Assembly: GCA_039889245.1 (NCBI GenBank)
Contig: JAZGVH010000002.1
Span: 992,001-1,056,000 of the forward strand
Reading direction: 5' to 3'
Length of the DNA stretch: 64,000 nucleotides
Origin: Dermatophilaceae bacterium Soc4.6
Lineage (GTDB): Bacteria; Actinomycetota; Actinomycetes; Actinomycetales; Dermatophilaceae
Part shown: positions 37,748 through 46,178 of the stretch, one piece after another
How the letters are laid out: each line of letters starts with the position of its first letter
Numbering within the stretch: the stretch's first letter is position 1
Made by a program: the position numbers and the translations under genes
Notes under the pieces: generated by a model
The model's database searches: none
The model's input: the letters and a program-made list of their open reading frames with translations, nothing else
Told to the model about the DNA's origin: nothing

Positions 37748-39177
37748 TGAGCACCTCGAGCCCACTGAGCAGCCCTCAGGAGATCGTCGAGCGAGCCCTC
37801 GCCGCGGCGACCACCGAGGGCACAGTGGTCATCGTCACCGACCGCTCCGAGGCCAACCTGCGCTGGGGCAACTCCTCGCTCACCACCAACGGCGAGATGG
37901 GCTCGCGCTCGGTCACGGTCGTCGCGACTGCCGCAGTGAGCGGGGGCGCCGGCGGTACCGCCTCGGGCGTCGTCGGTCGCACCGTCGTCGACGTCGCCGA
38001 CGTGGTCGCGCTCGTCGCGGTGGCCGAGGCCGCCGCCCGCGCCGGCGACCCCGCCACCGATGCGGCCCCCCTGGTGACGCCTGCCGAAGCGGGCGCCGGA
38101 TCGGACTTCACGCTCGGGCCCGAGCCCACGAGCATCGGCGCCTTCGACGCCGTCGCCCGCGACCTCGGCGAGGTCTTCCGTGCCGGAGGAGCCGGCAGAC
38201 AACACTTCGGCTTTGCCGAGCAGGTCGTCGACACCACCTACCTCGGCACCTCCACCGGCCTGCGGCTGCGTCACGTGCAGCCGACCGGCCGGCTCGAGAT
38301 GAACGCCAAGAACGCCGACTGGTCGGCCTCGAGCTATCTCGGCTTCACCCTGCGCGACCCCTCGGAGGCCGACGTGCTCGGCGCCGACGCCGAGCTGGCC
38401 AAGCGGCTGGGCTGGGCCGCGCGCAGCATCGACCTGCCGGCCGGCCGCTACGAGACGGTCATGCCGCCCACCTGCATCGCCGACCTGCTGGTCTACGCCG
38501 TCTGGGAGGCCGAAGCGAAGGCCGCCGACGAAGGCCGGTCGGCGTTCTCCCGCAAGGGTGGTGGCTCGCGCGTCGGCGACCGCCTCGCCCGCCTGCCGCT
38601 CGACCTGTATGCCGACCCTCACCACCCTGGCATCGAGGCCGCCCCCTTCGCCGTGGTGCCGGCCTCCACGGGCGCGGAGTCGGTCTTCGACAACGGCCTG
38701 GCCCTGGGGCGGCACGACTGGCTCCGCGGCGGCGTCCTCACCTCCCTCGCCGGCAGCCGTGCGTATGCCGCCCGCTCGGCGGCCGCCGGGCACCAGACCC
38801 CCATGGGCGTCGCCACCGACAACCTCGTGCTCGAGCAGCCAGGCGCCACAGTGTCGCTCGAGGACCTCGTGGCGTCGACCTCGCGCGGGCTGCTGCTGTC
38901 GACGATGTGGTACATCCGCACGGTCGACCCCCAGACGCTGCTGCAGACCGGCCTCACCCGAGACGGCGTCTACCTCGTCGAGGACGGCGAGGTGGTGGGC
39001 ACGGTGACGAACTTCCGGTGGAACGAGTCGCCGCTCGACGTCCTCGACCGGATCACCGAGGTCGGCAGGAGTGAGCGGTGCTACCCGCGCGAGTGGGGCG
39101 ACTACTTCACCCGGGCCGTGATGCCGCCTGTGCGCGTCGCCGACTTCAACATGAGCAGCACGAGCCAGGCTCGTTGA
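37747..39177 (+). CDS. TldE/PmbA partner subunit
   Basis: This 476-residue protein is homologous to TldD but lacks the HExxxH zinc motif, as in TldE. Visible segments are EANLRWGNSSLTTNGEMGSR, FAEQVVDTTYLGTSTGLRLR, KNADWSASSYLGFTLRDPS, FDNGLALGRHDWLRGGVLTS, GVATDNLVLEQPGATVSLED and LLLSTMWYIRTVDPQTLLQT. It supplies structural and peptide-channel residues to the TldD-TldE dimer. It is translationally coupled to tldD upstream and overlaps the HD hydrolase start downstream. Confidence 0.92.
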   Translation: MSTSSPLSSPQEIVERALAAATTEGTVVIVTDRSEANLRWGNSSLTTNGEMGSRSVTVVATAAVSGGAGGTASGVVGRTVVDVADVVALVAVAEAAARAGDPATDAAPLVTPAEAGAGSDFTLGPEPTSIGAFDAVARDLGEVFRAGGAGRQHFGFAEQVVDTTYLGTSTGLRLRHVQPTGRLEMNAKNADWSASSYLGFTLRDPSEADVLGADAELAKRLGWAARSIDLPAGRYETVMPPTCIADLLVYAVWEAEAKAADEGRSAFSRKGGGSRVGDRLARLPLDLYADPHHPGIEAAPFAVVPASTGAESVFDNGLALGRHDWLRGGVLTSLAGSRAYAARSAAAGHQTPMGVATDNLVLEQPGATVSLEDLVASTSRGLLLSTMWYIRTVDPQTLLQTGLTRDGVYLVEDGEVVGTVTNFRWNESPLDVLDRITEVGRSERCYPREWGDYFTRAVMPPVRVADFNMSSTSQAR

Positions 39178-39824
39178 GCGCCGGTGCTGCCGGTGCTGAC
39201 TGTGCTGCCGGTCGGGCGGCGGGGGTCCCCGACGACGCGACGGTGCGGGCGCTCCACGCACGCTATGCCCCGAGCGAGCCGGTGCTCGAGCTCGTGCTCA
39301 CCCACGGCCACGTCGTCGCCGACGTCGCCGACTGGTGCGCGGGCCGGATCGACGAGCCGGTCGACCGCGCCCTGCTGCGGGCGGCCTGCCTGCTGCACGA
39401 CATCGGCACCTACGTCCTCTACCAGCCGGACGGCACCATCCCGAGCCCACGCGTCTACCCGCTGCACGCGCTCATCGGCGCACGCCTGCTCGCCGACGAG
39501 GGGCTGCCCGAGCCGCTGTGGCAGGCGGTCGAGACCCACGTGCTGATGGGGCTCAGCCGTGCCGAGATCACCGGCGAGGACGGCGGCACCCCGTGGCCCC
39601 TGCCCCACCGCGACTACCTCCCACGCACCATCGAGGCGCAGATCCTCTGCTACGCCGACCGGTTCCACTCCAAGGTCCCCCAGATCAACGACCCGGAGCG
39701 CTTCGCCGCCGGACTCGAGCGGCGGTCCCCGACGCAGGCGCTGCACTTCCGCGCGGCGATCGAGCGCTTCGGGGTGCCCGACCTCGAGGCGCTCGCCACG
39801 GCGTACGGTCACCCGGTCGTCTGA
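39174..39824 (+). CDS. HD domain-containing hydrolase
   Basis: This protein of about 216 residues has an HDIG-type phosphohydrolase core: LVLTHGHVVADVADWCAG, the His-Asp pair in ACLLHDIGTYVLYQPDG, YPLHALIGARLLADEGLPEP and AVETHVLMGLSRAEI. Later, QILCYADRFHSKVPQIN resembles the conserved D(K/R) segment. Such proteins often hydrolyse nucleotides or phosphate esters. The TTG start overlaps the TldE stop; GTG 39243 is a possible alternative but would lose 23 residues of low complexity. It is convergent with the ABC ATPase gene 8 bp away. Confidence 0.85.
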   Translation: MSAGAAGADCAAGRAAGVPDDATVRALHARYAPSEPVLELVLTHGHVVADVADWCAGRIDEPVDRALLRAACLLHDIGTYVLYQPDGTIPSPRVYPLHALIGARLLADEGLPEPLWQAVETHVLMGLSRAEITGEDGGTPWPLPHRDYLPRTIEAQILCYADRFHSKVPQINDPERFAAGLERRSPTQALHFRAAIERFGVPDLEALATAYGHPVV

Positions 39825-39832
39825 CCTCGCGG

Positions 39833-40537
39833 TCAGCGCACCCGACGCAGCCGACCGTCGTCGAGGTGGTACTCGGCCTCGGCCTGGTCGGCGCACCACG
39901 GGTCGTGGGTCGCGAGGAGGACGACGGCCCCGGCCGTGGCCGCAGCGGCCAGCAGCGCGACGACGACATCGCGGGTGGCCGCGTCGAGCTCGCTCGTCGG
40001 CTCGTCGGCCAGCAGCACATCGGGCTGCAGCGCCAGGCCACGCGCCACGGCGACCCGCTGCTGCTGGCCACCCGACAGCTCCTCGGCGAGGCGGTCGCCG
40101 CAGTCGCCGAGCCCGATCTGCTCGAGCACCAGGTCGGCCCGCGCATACGCCTGGGCGGTGGGCACCCCCTGCAGCAGGAGCGGGGCGACGAGGTTCTCCC
40201 GGGCCGTGAGGGGAGTCACGAGCGCGACTCCCTGGGGCACGAGCTGGACCCCGGCGCGCGTGGCCGCATCGTGGTCGCCCACCGCCCTCCCGGCCCACGA
40301 CACCGTGCCGCTCGTGGGGCGCAGCGCCCCGGCGAGCACCCACAGCAGCGTCGACTTGCCCGCCCCTGACGCCCCGGTGAGCGCTGTGAACGACCCGGGC
40401 GCCAGGACGAGGCCCACACCCGCCAGGACCCGACGCTCCGCCGTGTCGACGACGATGCCGCTGGCCGCGAGCGCCGGGGGCGGACCGCCGCGGGCGTCCG
40501 GACCGCGGAGGCTCGCGACAGGGTGGTCGGTCGGCAC
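39833..40537 (-). CDS. ABC transporter ATP-binding protein (LolD/MacB type)
   Basis: This 234-residue ATPase has an intact nucleotide site: Walker [18 protein letters not shown]-loop [18 protein letters not shown], signature [14 protein letters not shown], Walker [13 protein letters not shown] and H-loop [12 protein letters not shown]. It is of the MacB/FtsE type that works with FtsX-like permeases. Unusually it points away from the FtsX-like permease at 40651, whose N-terminus is missing right where this gene starts. That suggests a local inversion or deletion. It is convergent with the HD hydrolase gene. Confidence 0.9.
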   Translation of the reverse strand: MPTDHPVASLRGPDARGGPPPALAASGIVVDTAERRVLAGVGLVLAPGSFTALTGASGAGKSTLLWVLAGALRPTSGTVSWAGRAVGDHDAATRAGVQLVPQGVALVTPLTARENLVAPLLLQGVPTAQAYARADLVLEQIGLGDCGDRLAEELSGGQQQRVAVARGLALQPDVLLADEPTSELDAATRDVVVALLAAAATAGAVVLLATHDPWCADQAEAEYHLDDGRLRRVR

Positions 40538-40650
40538 CTCTGCGCTCCCTCCAGCCGCGGGTCGTCGGGGTCTACCAGCCCCTCGCCGGGCCGACCTTCC
40601 CCGACGACGCCCTCACCGGGCCGGCTGCCGAGCGAGCCGGCTACGACACG

Positions 40651-43134
40651 ATGCTCACCCCTAGGGCGACCCTCACCGACACGGTCGCGGGGCCGGACGG
40701 CCGTCCGACACCCTGGTTCGAGCCCCGGTATGCCGTCGACCTGTCCCTCGTCACCGGTCGTGTCGACGTCGACACGATCGGGCCGCTCGCCTCGACCGTG
40801 CGCGACCTGGTGCGCTACCCCCTCGGTGCCGAGCGCGCCGAGACCCAGGTCGCCCGGACGGTGTCCGCGAGCACCGGTCTGCCGGTCATCGCCGACGAGG
40901 TGGCCGTCGGCACCGCCCAGGCTGCGGTCACCGTGCCCCTGCTCATGGCCCAGATCGCCCTGCTGATCGGGTGCGTCCTCTGGCTCGTCCTCGTCGCGGC
41001 GGCGGACCAGCGACGAGCCGAGGTCGCCGTCGCGCGGCTGCGCGGTCGGGGGGCGGGCGGCGCCCGTCGGCTGCTCCTCGGCGAGACGCTGCCACCAGTC
41101 CTCCTCGGCGCCCCTCTCGGGGCCCTGCTCGCGGTCGTGGGCACCACTGTCGCGCGGCACACGGTGCTCTCCGGCGACCCTCCGTACGAGATGCCGGTCG
41201 GGGCCGTCGTCGCCCTCGGCGCGGCACTGGTCCTCATGACGGGTCTGGCCGTGCTCTCGGTCCGACGGGTCAGCCTCGAGCCCGTCGCCGCCCTGCTGCG
41301 CAGCGTCCCACCGCGTCGGACGGCGGTGCGTCTCGGGATCCTCGAGGCCATGCTCGTCGCCGCGGCGCTGTCCGCCTTCGTCGCCCTGGTCACGGGCTCG
41401 GTCGGTGGGGCCGTCGGTCAGGTCGCACCCAGCCTGCTGGCCCTGTCCGTCGGCGTCGTGGCGGCCAGGGTGCTGGTGCGGGCCCTCGCCGCGGCCGGCC
41501 GGTGGCTGCTGCGGCACGGCCGGGCCACCGCCGGCGTGGCCCTGCTCACCTCGAGTCGCCGGGCGACGACCCGGTGGCTCGTCCCCGTCGTCACGGTCGC
41601 CCTCAGCATCGCCGTCGTCTCGGCCGACGCGCTCGCGGTCGGCTCGCGGAGCTGGACCGGACGGGGTGCCGCCGAGGTGGGCGCGGCCAGCTTGCTCACG
41701 CTCGACTCAGGCGACCTCACCGCCGTGACGTCGGCCCTGCGCGCGATCGACCCGACGGGTGCCCACCTGACGCCGGTGGCCGTGCTCTCCCCCACGGCGC
41801 AGGGGGCCACCACGACGATGGGCGTGGTGCCCGCCGCCTTTCGTCGCATCGCCCTGTGGCCGGGTGTGGCGCCCGCCGCCCTGCCCCTGGACCGGCTGAC
41901 TGCGCCCACGGTCCCGCCCCTCGTCGTCACCGGGAGCCGCATCGCCTACCACGTCGAGGCGTCTGCGCAACGCCTGGTGCCACCTGTGCTGCAGGCGGCC
42001 CCGACCGACCTGGTCGTCGGGCTCCGCGTCGTGCACGCCGACGGCACCGTGGCGTCCCTGGGCCTGGGCACCCTCCCCGCTGCAGGCGTGGAAGCCGACC
42101 AGGTGGCGACGCTCGACTGCGCGACGGGGTGCCGCGTGACGGGTGTCGGTGTGCTCACCCCACGCGGCTCGGCCTCGGTCACCGGACGGCTGACGCTCAC
42201 CCGGCTCACGGTCGACGGCCGACCGGTCGACGTCGGCGGGGCCGGCTCGTGGCGCGACGCGAGCCCTGACGACGCCGCTGTCACCGGAGGTCCGAGCGGT
42301 GACAGCGCCCTGCGACTCGTCTACACCACCAACGGTTTCGACAGCTCCTTCCTCACGCACGCGTCCGTGCCCGACGTCGTGCCCGCCCTCACGACGCGCT
42401 CGTCCTCCCCGAGCAGCCCCGGGGCCACCTTCGCCGGCAGCTACGTCGACGGCAGCGCCCTCCTGCTGAGCTCGCAGGGACAGGTGAGCTTCGTGCCGGG
42501 GGGCCCGGCGGCGGCCAGCCTGGTCAACCTCGACAACCTCCTCACCCAGGGGTGGCGGGGCGGGGGGTCGGCGGTGCTCGAGGCCTATGTCGACACCACG
42601 GACGTCGTCGCCCTCGCCGGGTTGGCGTCCAGCCTGCGTGAGCGGGGCCTCTCCGTCGTCTCGACGAGACAGGCCGGGGCCGTCGGCGCGGCCTACGGGC
42701 GCACGGCTGCCGCCAGGAGCCTCCAGCTCGCCCTCGCCGTGGGCCTGCTCGCGCTGCTCGTCGCCGCCGTCGGACTCGTGGTGCTCGCCTCGACGTCGGC
42801 GCGTGCGCGCAGCCGCGACTACGCGGCCCTGCGGCTCGTGGGCCAGCACCCGCGCAGCACGGCGCTGCTCGCCCAGCTCGAGACCGCCCCGGTGATCGTC
42901 GTCTCGGGGCTGCTCAGAGCCGCCGTCGGCCTGTGGTCGGCGCCGGCCGCCGTGGGTCTGGTGCCGCTCTTCACCTCGACGCCGCCGACCTACCCGGTCG
43001 ACCTGTCCACGGCCTGGGGCCCCTCGCTCCTCACCACGGTCGTGGGGCTGGCGACCCTCGCAGCCGTCGGAGTCGTCACCAGCCACCGGGCCGCCCGACG
43101 GGCCGACCCCCAGACGCTGCGGGGGGACGGATGA
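40651..43134 (+). CDS. FtsX-like ABC permease, N-terminally truncated
   Basis: This 827-residue protein has membrane helices around AAVTVPLLMAQIALLIGCVL, LLLGETLPPVLLGAPLGALL, VALGAALVLMTGLAVLSV, MLVAAALSAFVALVTGSV and near the C-terminus (LALAVGLLALLVAAVGLVVL). A second FtsX-type core ends SHRAARRADPQTLRGDG. Intact family members begin with a membrane helix and a larger outer domain. Here the first recognisable residues ([20 protein letters not shown]) lie just upstream of the first possible start, in frame but without ATG, GTG or TTG. The first helix and part of the ectodomain are therefore lost. Its stop overlaps the downstream ATPase start. Confidence 0.75.
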   Translation: MLTPRATLTDTVAGPDGRPTPWFEPRYAVDLSLVTGRVDVDTIGPLASTVRDLVRYPLGAERAETQVARTVSASTGLPVIADEVAVGTAQAAVTVPLLMAQIALLIGCVLWLVLVAAADQRRAEVAVARLRGRGAGGARRLLLGETLPPVLLGAPLGALLAVVGTTVARHTVLSGDPPYEMPVGAVVALGAALVLMTGLAVLSVRRVSLEPVAALLRSVPPRRTAVRLGILEAMLVAAALSAFVALVTGSVGGAVGQVAPSLLALSVGVVAARVLVRALAAAGRWLLRHGRATAGVALLTSSRRATTRWLVPVVTVALSIAVVSADALAVGSRSWTGRGAAEVGAASLLTLDSGDLTAVTSALRAIDPTGAHLTPVAVLSPTAQGATTTMGVVPAAFRRIALWPGVAPAALPLDRLTAPTVPPLVVTGSRIAYHVEASAQRLVPPVLQAAPTDLVVGLRVVHADGTVASLGLGTLPAAGVEADQVATLDCATGCRVTGVGVLTPRGSASVTGRLTLTRLTVDGRPVDVGGAGSWRDASPDDAAVTGGPSGDSALRLVYTTNGFDSSFLTHASVPDVVPALTTRSSSPSSPGATFAGSYVDGSALLLSSQGQVSFVPGGPAAASLVNLDNLLTQGWRGGGSAVLEAYVDTTDVVALAGLASSLRERGLSVVSTRQAGAVGAAYGRTAAARSLQLALAVGLLALLVAAVGLVVLASTSARARSRDYAALRLVGQHPRSTALLAQLETAPVIVVSGLLRAAVGLWSAPAAVGLVPLFTSTPPTYPVDLSTAWGPSLLTTVVGLATLAAVGVVTSHRAARRADPQTLRGDG

Positions 43135-44006
43135 GCCGCGCCAGTGCCATCACGACCGTCGGGCTCGTGCACCTCTACCGGTCCGAGGGGCACGACGTCG
43201 CCGCCCTGACGGGGGTCGACCTGCGCGTCGCGGCCGGTGAGGTGGTCGGCCTGCTCGGCCCCTCGGGCTCCGACAAGTCGACCCTGCTCTCGCTGCTCGC
43301 CGGTCTCTTCCGCCCGAGCGCCGGCAAGATCTTCGTCGGTGACCACGAGCTGTCGGCGCTCACCGCCGGTCAGCTCGACGCCTACCAGGCCGGCGAGACG
43401 TCGCTCCTGCTCCAGGGTGCCCGGCGCAACCTGCTGCCCTACCTCACCGTCCGCGACAACCTGGCCTTCGCGCGGGCGCAGGCCGCCCGAGCCGGGGCGC
43501 AGGTCCCCGGGGTCGAGGAGGTCCTCGACCTCGTGGGGGCCAGTGAGCTCGGCGATATACGCCCCCAACGTCTTTCGCAGGGTCAGCTGCAGCTGGCCGC
43601 CCTGGCGGTGGCCATCGCCCCGGCGCCCGCGGTCCTCCTCGCCGACGAGCCCACCAGCGCCCTCGACCACGTCGCCCGCGAGCGGGTCCTCGACGCGCTG
43701 CTGCAGGTCAACGCGACCCAGGGGACGACCGTGGTGGTCGTCACCCACGACCCCGAGGTGGCCGACCGTCTGCCCCGCACCGTGACCATCCGCGACGGCC
43801 GTATCGGCGGCGAGGGACGCAGCGGTCAGGAGTATGCCGTCGTCACGGCCGACGGGTCCGTCCCCCTCCCCGTGCACCTGCGCGACGAGCTGCCGCCCGG
43901 CACCCTCCTGCGCGTGGAGCGCACGGAGGGCGGCTACCTCATCGTGCCGGAGGTCGTCGGCGACCCGACCTCGACGCCGATGAGCGACGACCTCCCGCCG
44001 CCCTAG
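43131..44006 (+). CDS. ABC transporter ATP-binding protein with altered Walker A and signature
   Basis: This 291-residue ATPase is coupled to the truncated permease (ATGA). Walker A reads GPSGSDKSTLLSLLAG, with Asp in place of the Gly before Lys, a change explained by one G-to-A transition (GGC to GAC). The signature is LSQGQLQLAALAVAI instead of LSGGQ.QR. Walker B ([13 protein letters not shown]) and the H-loop (VVVVTHDPEVADRL) are normal. After residue 230, VVTADGSVPLPVHLRDELPP-GTLLRVE forms a C-terminal extension like the regulatory tails of some actinobacterial DevA-type ATPases. Activity is doubtful; with the truncated permease this locus looks like a decaying transporter. Confidence 0.82.
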   Translation: MSRASAITTVGLVHLYRSEGHDVAALTGVDLRVAAGEVVGLLGPSGSDKSTLLSLLAGLFRPSAGKIFVGDHELSALTAGQLDAYQAGETSLLLQGARRNLLPYLTVRDNLAFARAQAARAGAQVPGVEEVLDLVGASELGDIRPQRLSQGQLQLAALAVAIAPAPAVLLADEPTSALDHVARERVLDALLQVNATQGTTVVVVTHDPEVADRLPRTVTIRDGRIGGEGRSGQEYAVVTADGSVPLPVHLRDELPPGTLLRVERTEGGYLIVPEVVGDPTSTPMSDDLPPP

Positions 44007-44169
44007 ACCGGGCAGGCGTCGTCGGCGCAGGCCAACAACGTGACGGTGGTCGCGCCGGTAGGGCCGGGAGCGGAGCGCGCCGACGTGCGCCGGAGCAGGA
44101 GCAGCTGCGCTGGGTGTCGGTCCGCGGCAACGGCGGACACGGCGGGAACGGCTGCGATACGTTCCCGAC

Positions 44170-45888
44170 GTGACCGAGACGACTGCCTCCACCGCCCCCG
44201 CCGACCCGTCTGCCGCCACCACCCGTGCCTCGACCGCGGTCGACGCCGTCGCCGACGCCTACTTCGACGCCGTGGTGGCCCTGAGCCCCATCGCCGCGAC
44301 CACCTTCGGCATCCCGGGCCACGACGAGGAGATCGACGACTTCTCGCCGGCCGGGCAGGAAGCCCGCTCGCACCTGCGGCAGGCGACGCTCCAGCAGCTC
44401 GACCTCGCCACGCCGGTCGACGACATCGACCGCGTGACGGTCGCGGCCATGCGCGAGCGCCTCGGCCTCGCCGAGGAGCTGCACGCCGCCGGGGTGGAGG
44501 CCATGTCGCTCAACGTCCTCGCGTCGCCCCTGCAGGAGATCCGCGACGTCTTCGACCTGATGCCCCAGGACGGAGACGCTGCGTGGGTCACCATCGCCGC
44601 GCGCCTGCTCTCGGTGCCGGGCGCCGTCGCCGGCTACCGCGAGTCGCTCGCCGCCGCCAAGGCCCGGGGCCTGGTGACCCCCGTCCGCCAGGTCGAGGCC
44701 TGCCTCGCGCAGGTCGCCGAGCTGGTCGGTGCCGACGGGTGGTTCGCCCGGCAGCCCACGATGGCCGTGGCCGGCGGTGCGAGGTCCACCACCGCGGAGG
44801 CGGTCAGGGTCGCGGCTGCCTCGTCGGCGGCGGCATACGACGAGCTGGGGGTGTTCCTGCGCGACGAGCTACTGCCCGCCGCTCCGGCCTCCGACGCCTG
44901 CGGCATCGAGCGCTACCGGCTGGTGTCGCGGCACTTCGTGGGGGCGCAGGTCGACCTCGAGGAGACCTACCGCTGGGGGCAGGAGGAGGTCGCCACGCTC
45001 GACGCCGCGATGCGCGAGGTCGCCGACCGGGTCCGCCCCGGCGCCAGCATCCAGGAGGCCATCGGGCTGCTCAACGCCGACCCGGCCTACCGCCTCGAGG
45101 GCAAGCCGGCCCTCAGGGCCTGGATGCAGACCACGGCCGACCGGGCCATCGCCGACCTCGCCGACACGCACTTCGACATCCCCGAGCCCGTGCGCACCAT
45201 CGAGGGGATGATCGCACCGACCGACACCGGCGGCATCTACTACACCGGCCCGAGCGACGACTTCAGCCGGCCGGGGCGGATGTGGTGGTCGGTGCCGAGG
45301 GGCGAGACCTCGTTCGGCACGTGGAAGGAGCTCACGACCGTCTACCACGAGGGCGTCCCCGGCCACCACCTCCAGGTCGCCCAGACCATCTACCGCTCCG
45401 CGCTGCTCAACAGGTGGCGGCGGCTCGAGTGCTGGATCTCGGGTCACGGCGAGGGCTGGGCGCTCTACGCCGAGCGGCTGATGGCCGAGCTGGGCTACCT
45501 CGACGACCCGGGCAACCGGATGGGCTGGCTCGACGGGCAGTCGCTGCGCGCCGCCCGCGTCGTCATCGACATCGGCGTCCACTGCGGCTTCGAGGCGCCT
45601 GCCGAGGTCGGCGGCGGCGACTGGACCTACGACAAGGCCTGGGCCTACCTGCAGGCGCACGCCAACCAGGGCGAGGCCTGGCTGCGCTTCGAGCTCGACC
45701 GCTACCTCGGCTGGCCCGGGCAGGCGCCGTCCTACAAGATCGGCGAGCGCCTCTGGCTGCAGCTGCGCGACGAGGTCCGCACCCGCGAGGGAGACGCCTT
45801 CGACCCCAAGGCCTTCCACCGCCGGGCCCTCGACGTCGGCAGCGTCGGGCTCGAGACGCTGCGGGAGGCGGTGCTGGGCGAGATCTGA
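44170..45888 (+). CDS. DUF885 family protein (putative metallopeptidase-like)
   Basis: This 572-residue protein belongs to DUF885, a family with a peptidase-like zinc motif. The signature TVYHEGVPGHHLQVAQTIYR (HExxxxH-like) is clear, with WISGHGEGWALYAERLMAEL and QSLRAARVVIDIGVHCGFEA further on and KIGERLWLQLRDEVRTREGD near the end. There is no signal peptide: the N-terminus is a Thr/Ala/Ser-rich 20 residues. Substrates are not established for most members. It is a single-gene unit between the damaged ABC locus and the antiporter. The 164 bp upstream hold no gene. Confidence 0.88.
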   Translation: MTETTASTAPADPSAATTRASTAVDAVADAYFDAVVALSPIAATTFGIPGHDEEIDDFSPAGQEARSHLRQATLQQLDLATPVDDIDRVTVAAMRERLGLAEELHAAGVEAMSLNVLASPLQEIRDVFDLMPQDGDAAWVTIAARLLSVPGAVAGYRESLAAAKARGLVTPVRQVEACLAQVAELVGADGWFARQPTMAVAGGARSTTAEAVRVAAASSAAAYDELGVFLRDELLPAAPASDACGIERYRLVSRHFVGAQVDLEETYRWGQEEVATLDAAMREVADRVRPGASIQEAIGLLNADPAYRLEGKPALRAWMQTTADRAIADLADTHFDIPEPVRTIEGMIAPTDTGGIYYTGPSDDFSRPGRMWWSVPRGETSFGTWKELTTVYHEGVPGHHLQVAQTIYRSALLNRWRRLECWISGHGEGWALYAERLMAELGYLDDPGNRMGWLDGQSLRAARVVIDIGVHCGFEAPAEVGGGDWTYDKAWAYLQAHANQGEAWLRFELDRYLGWPGQAPSYKIGERLWLQLRDEVRTREGDAFDPKAFHRRALDVGSVGLETLREAVLGEI

Positions 45889-46178
45889 GGGCCGGCCCGA
45901 GCGGTCACCGACCCCACGGTCTGTCGAGGGGGCACCTCGCGCCGCAGCTCGGCACCGGGGCCAGCGTCATCACCTACCGCATCCAGCCGAGGGAGCGCCG
46001 AGGCCTGGCCGTCCGCCACCGCAACCGCGGTTCACGTGGCGTCGGTGCGCCGGCACCTCATGGACCACGTGCCGAGGTCGGCACCGCCCGCCGTGGCCCA
46101 GGTCTTCAGTGGCATCCACCGCGCCCAGCACGAAGCCTGACGAGCCGGGGCGTCACACTCGGCTGACACACTGACCCC
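45889..46178. other. 290-bp intergenic region
   Basis: The only recognisable content is a possible 34-codon ORF on the plus strand (46036-46140, starting GTG, ending ...SGIHRAQHEA) with no ribosome site or known relative. The minus-strand open frame here is a shadow extension. I see no clear hairpin. Confidence 0.4.

Noticed and set aside
36182-37765. 527-codon minus-strand ORF opposite tldD
   Set aside because: Antisense shadow; tldD has an intact zinc motif and ribosome site.
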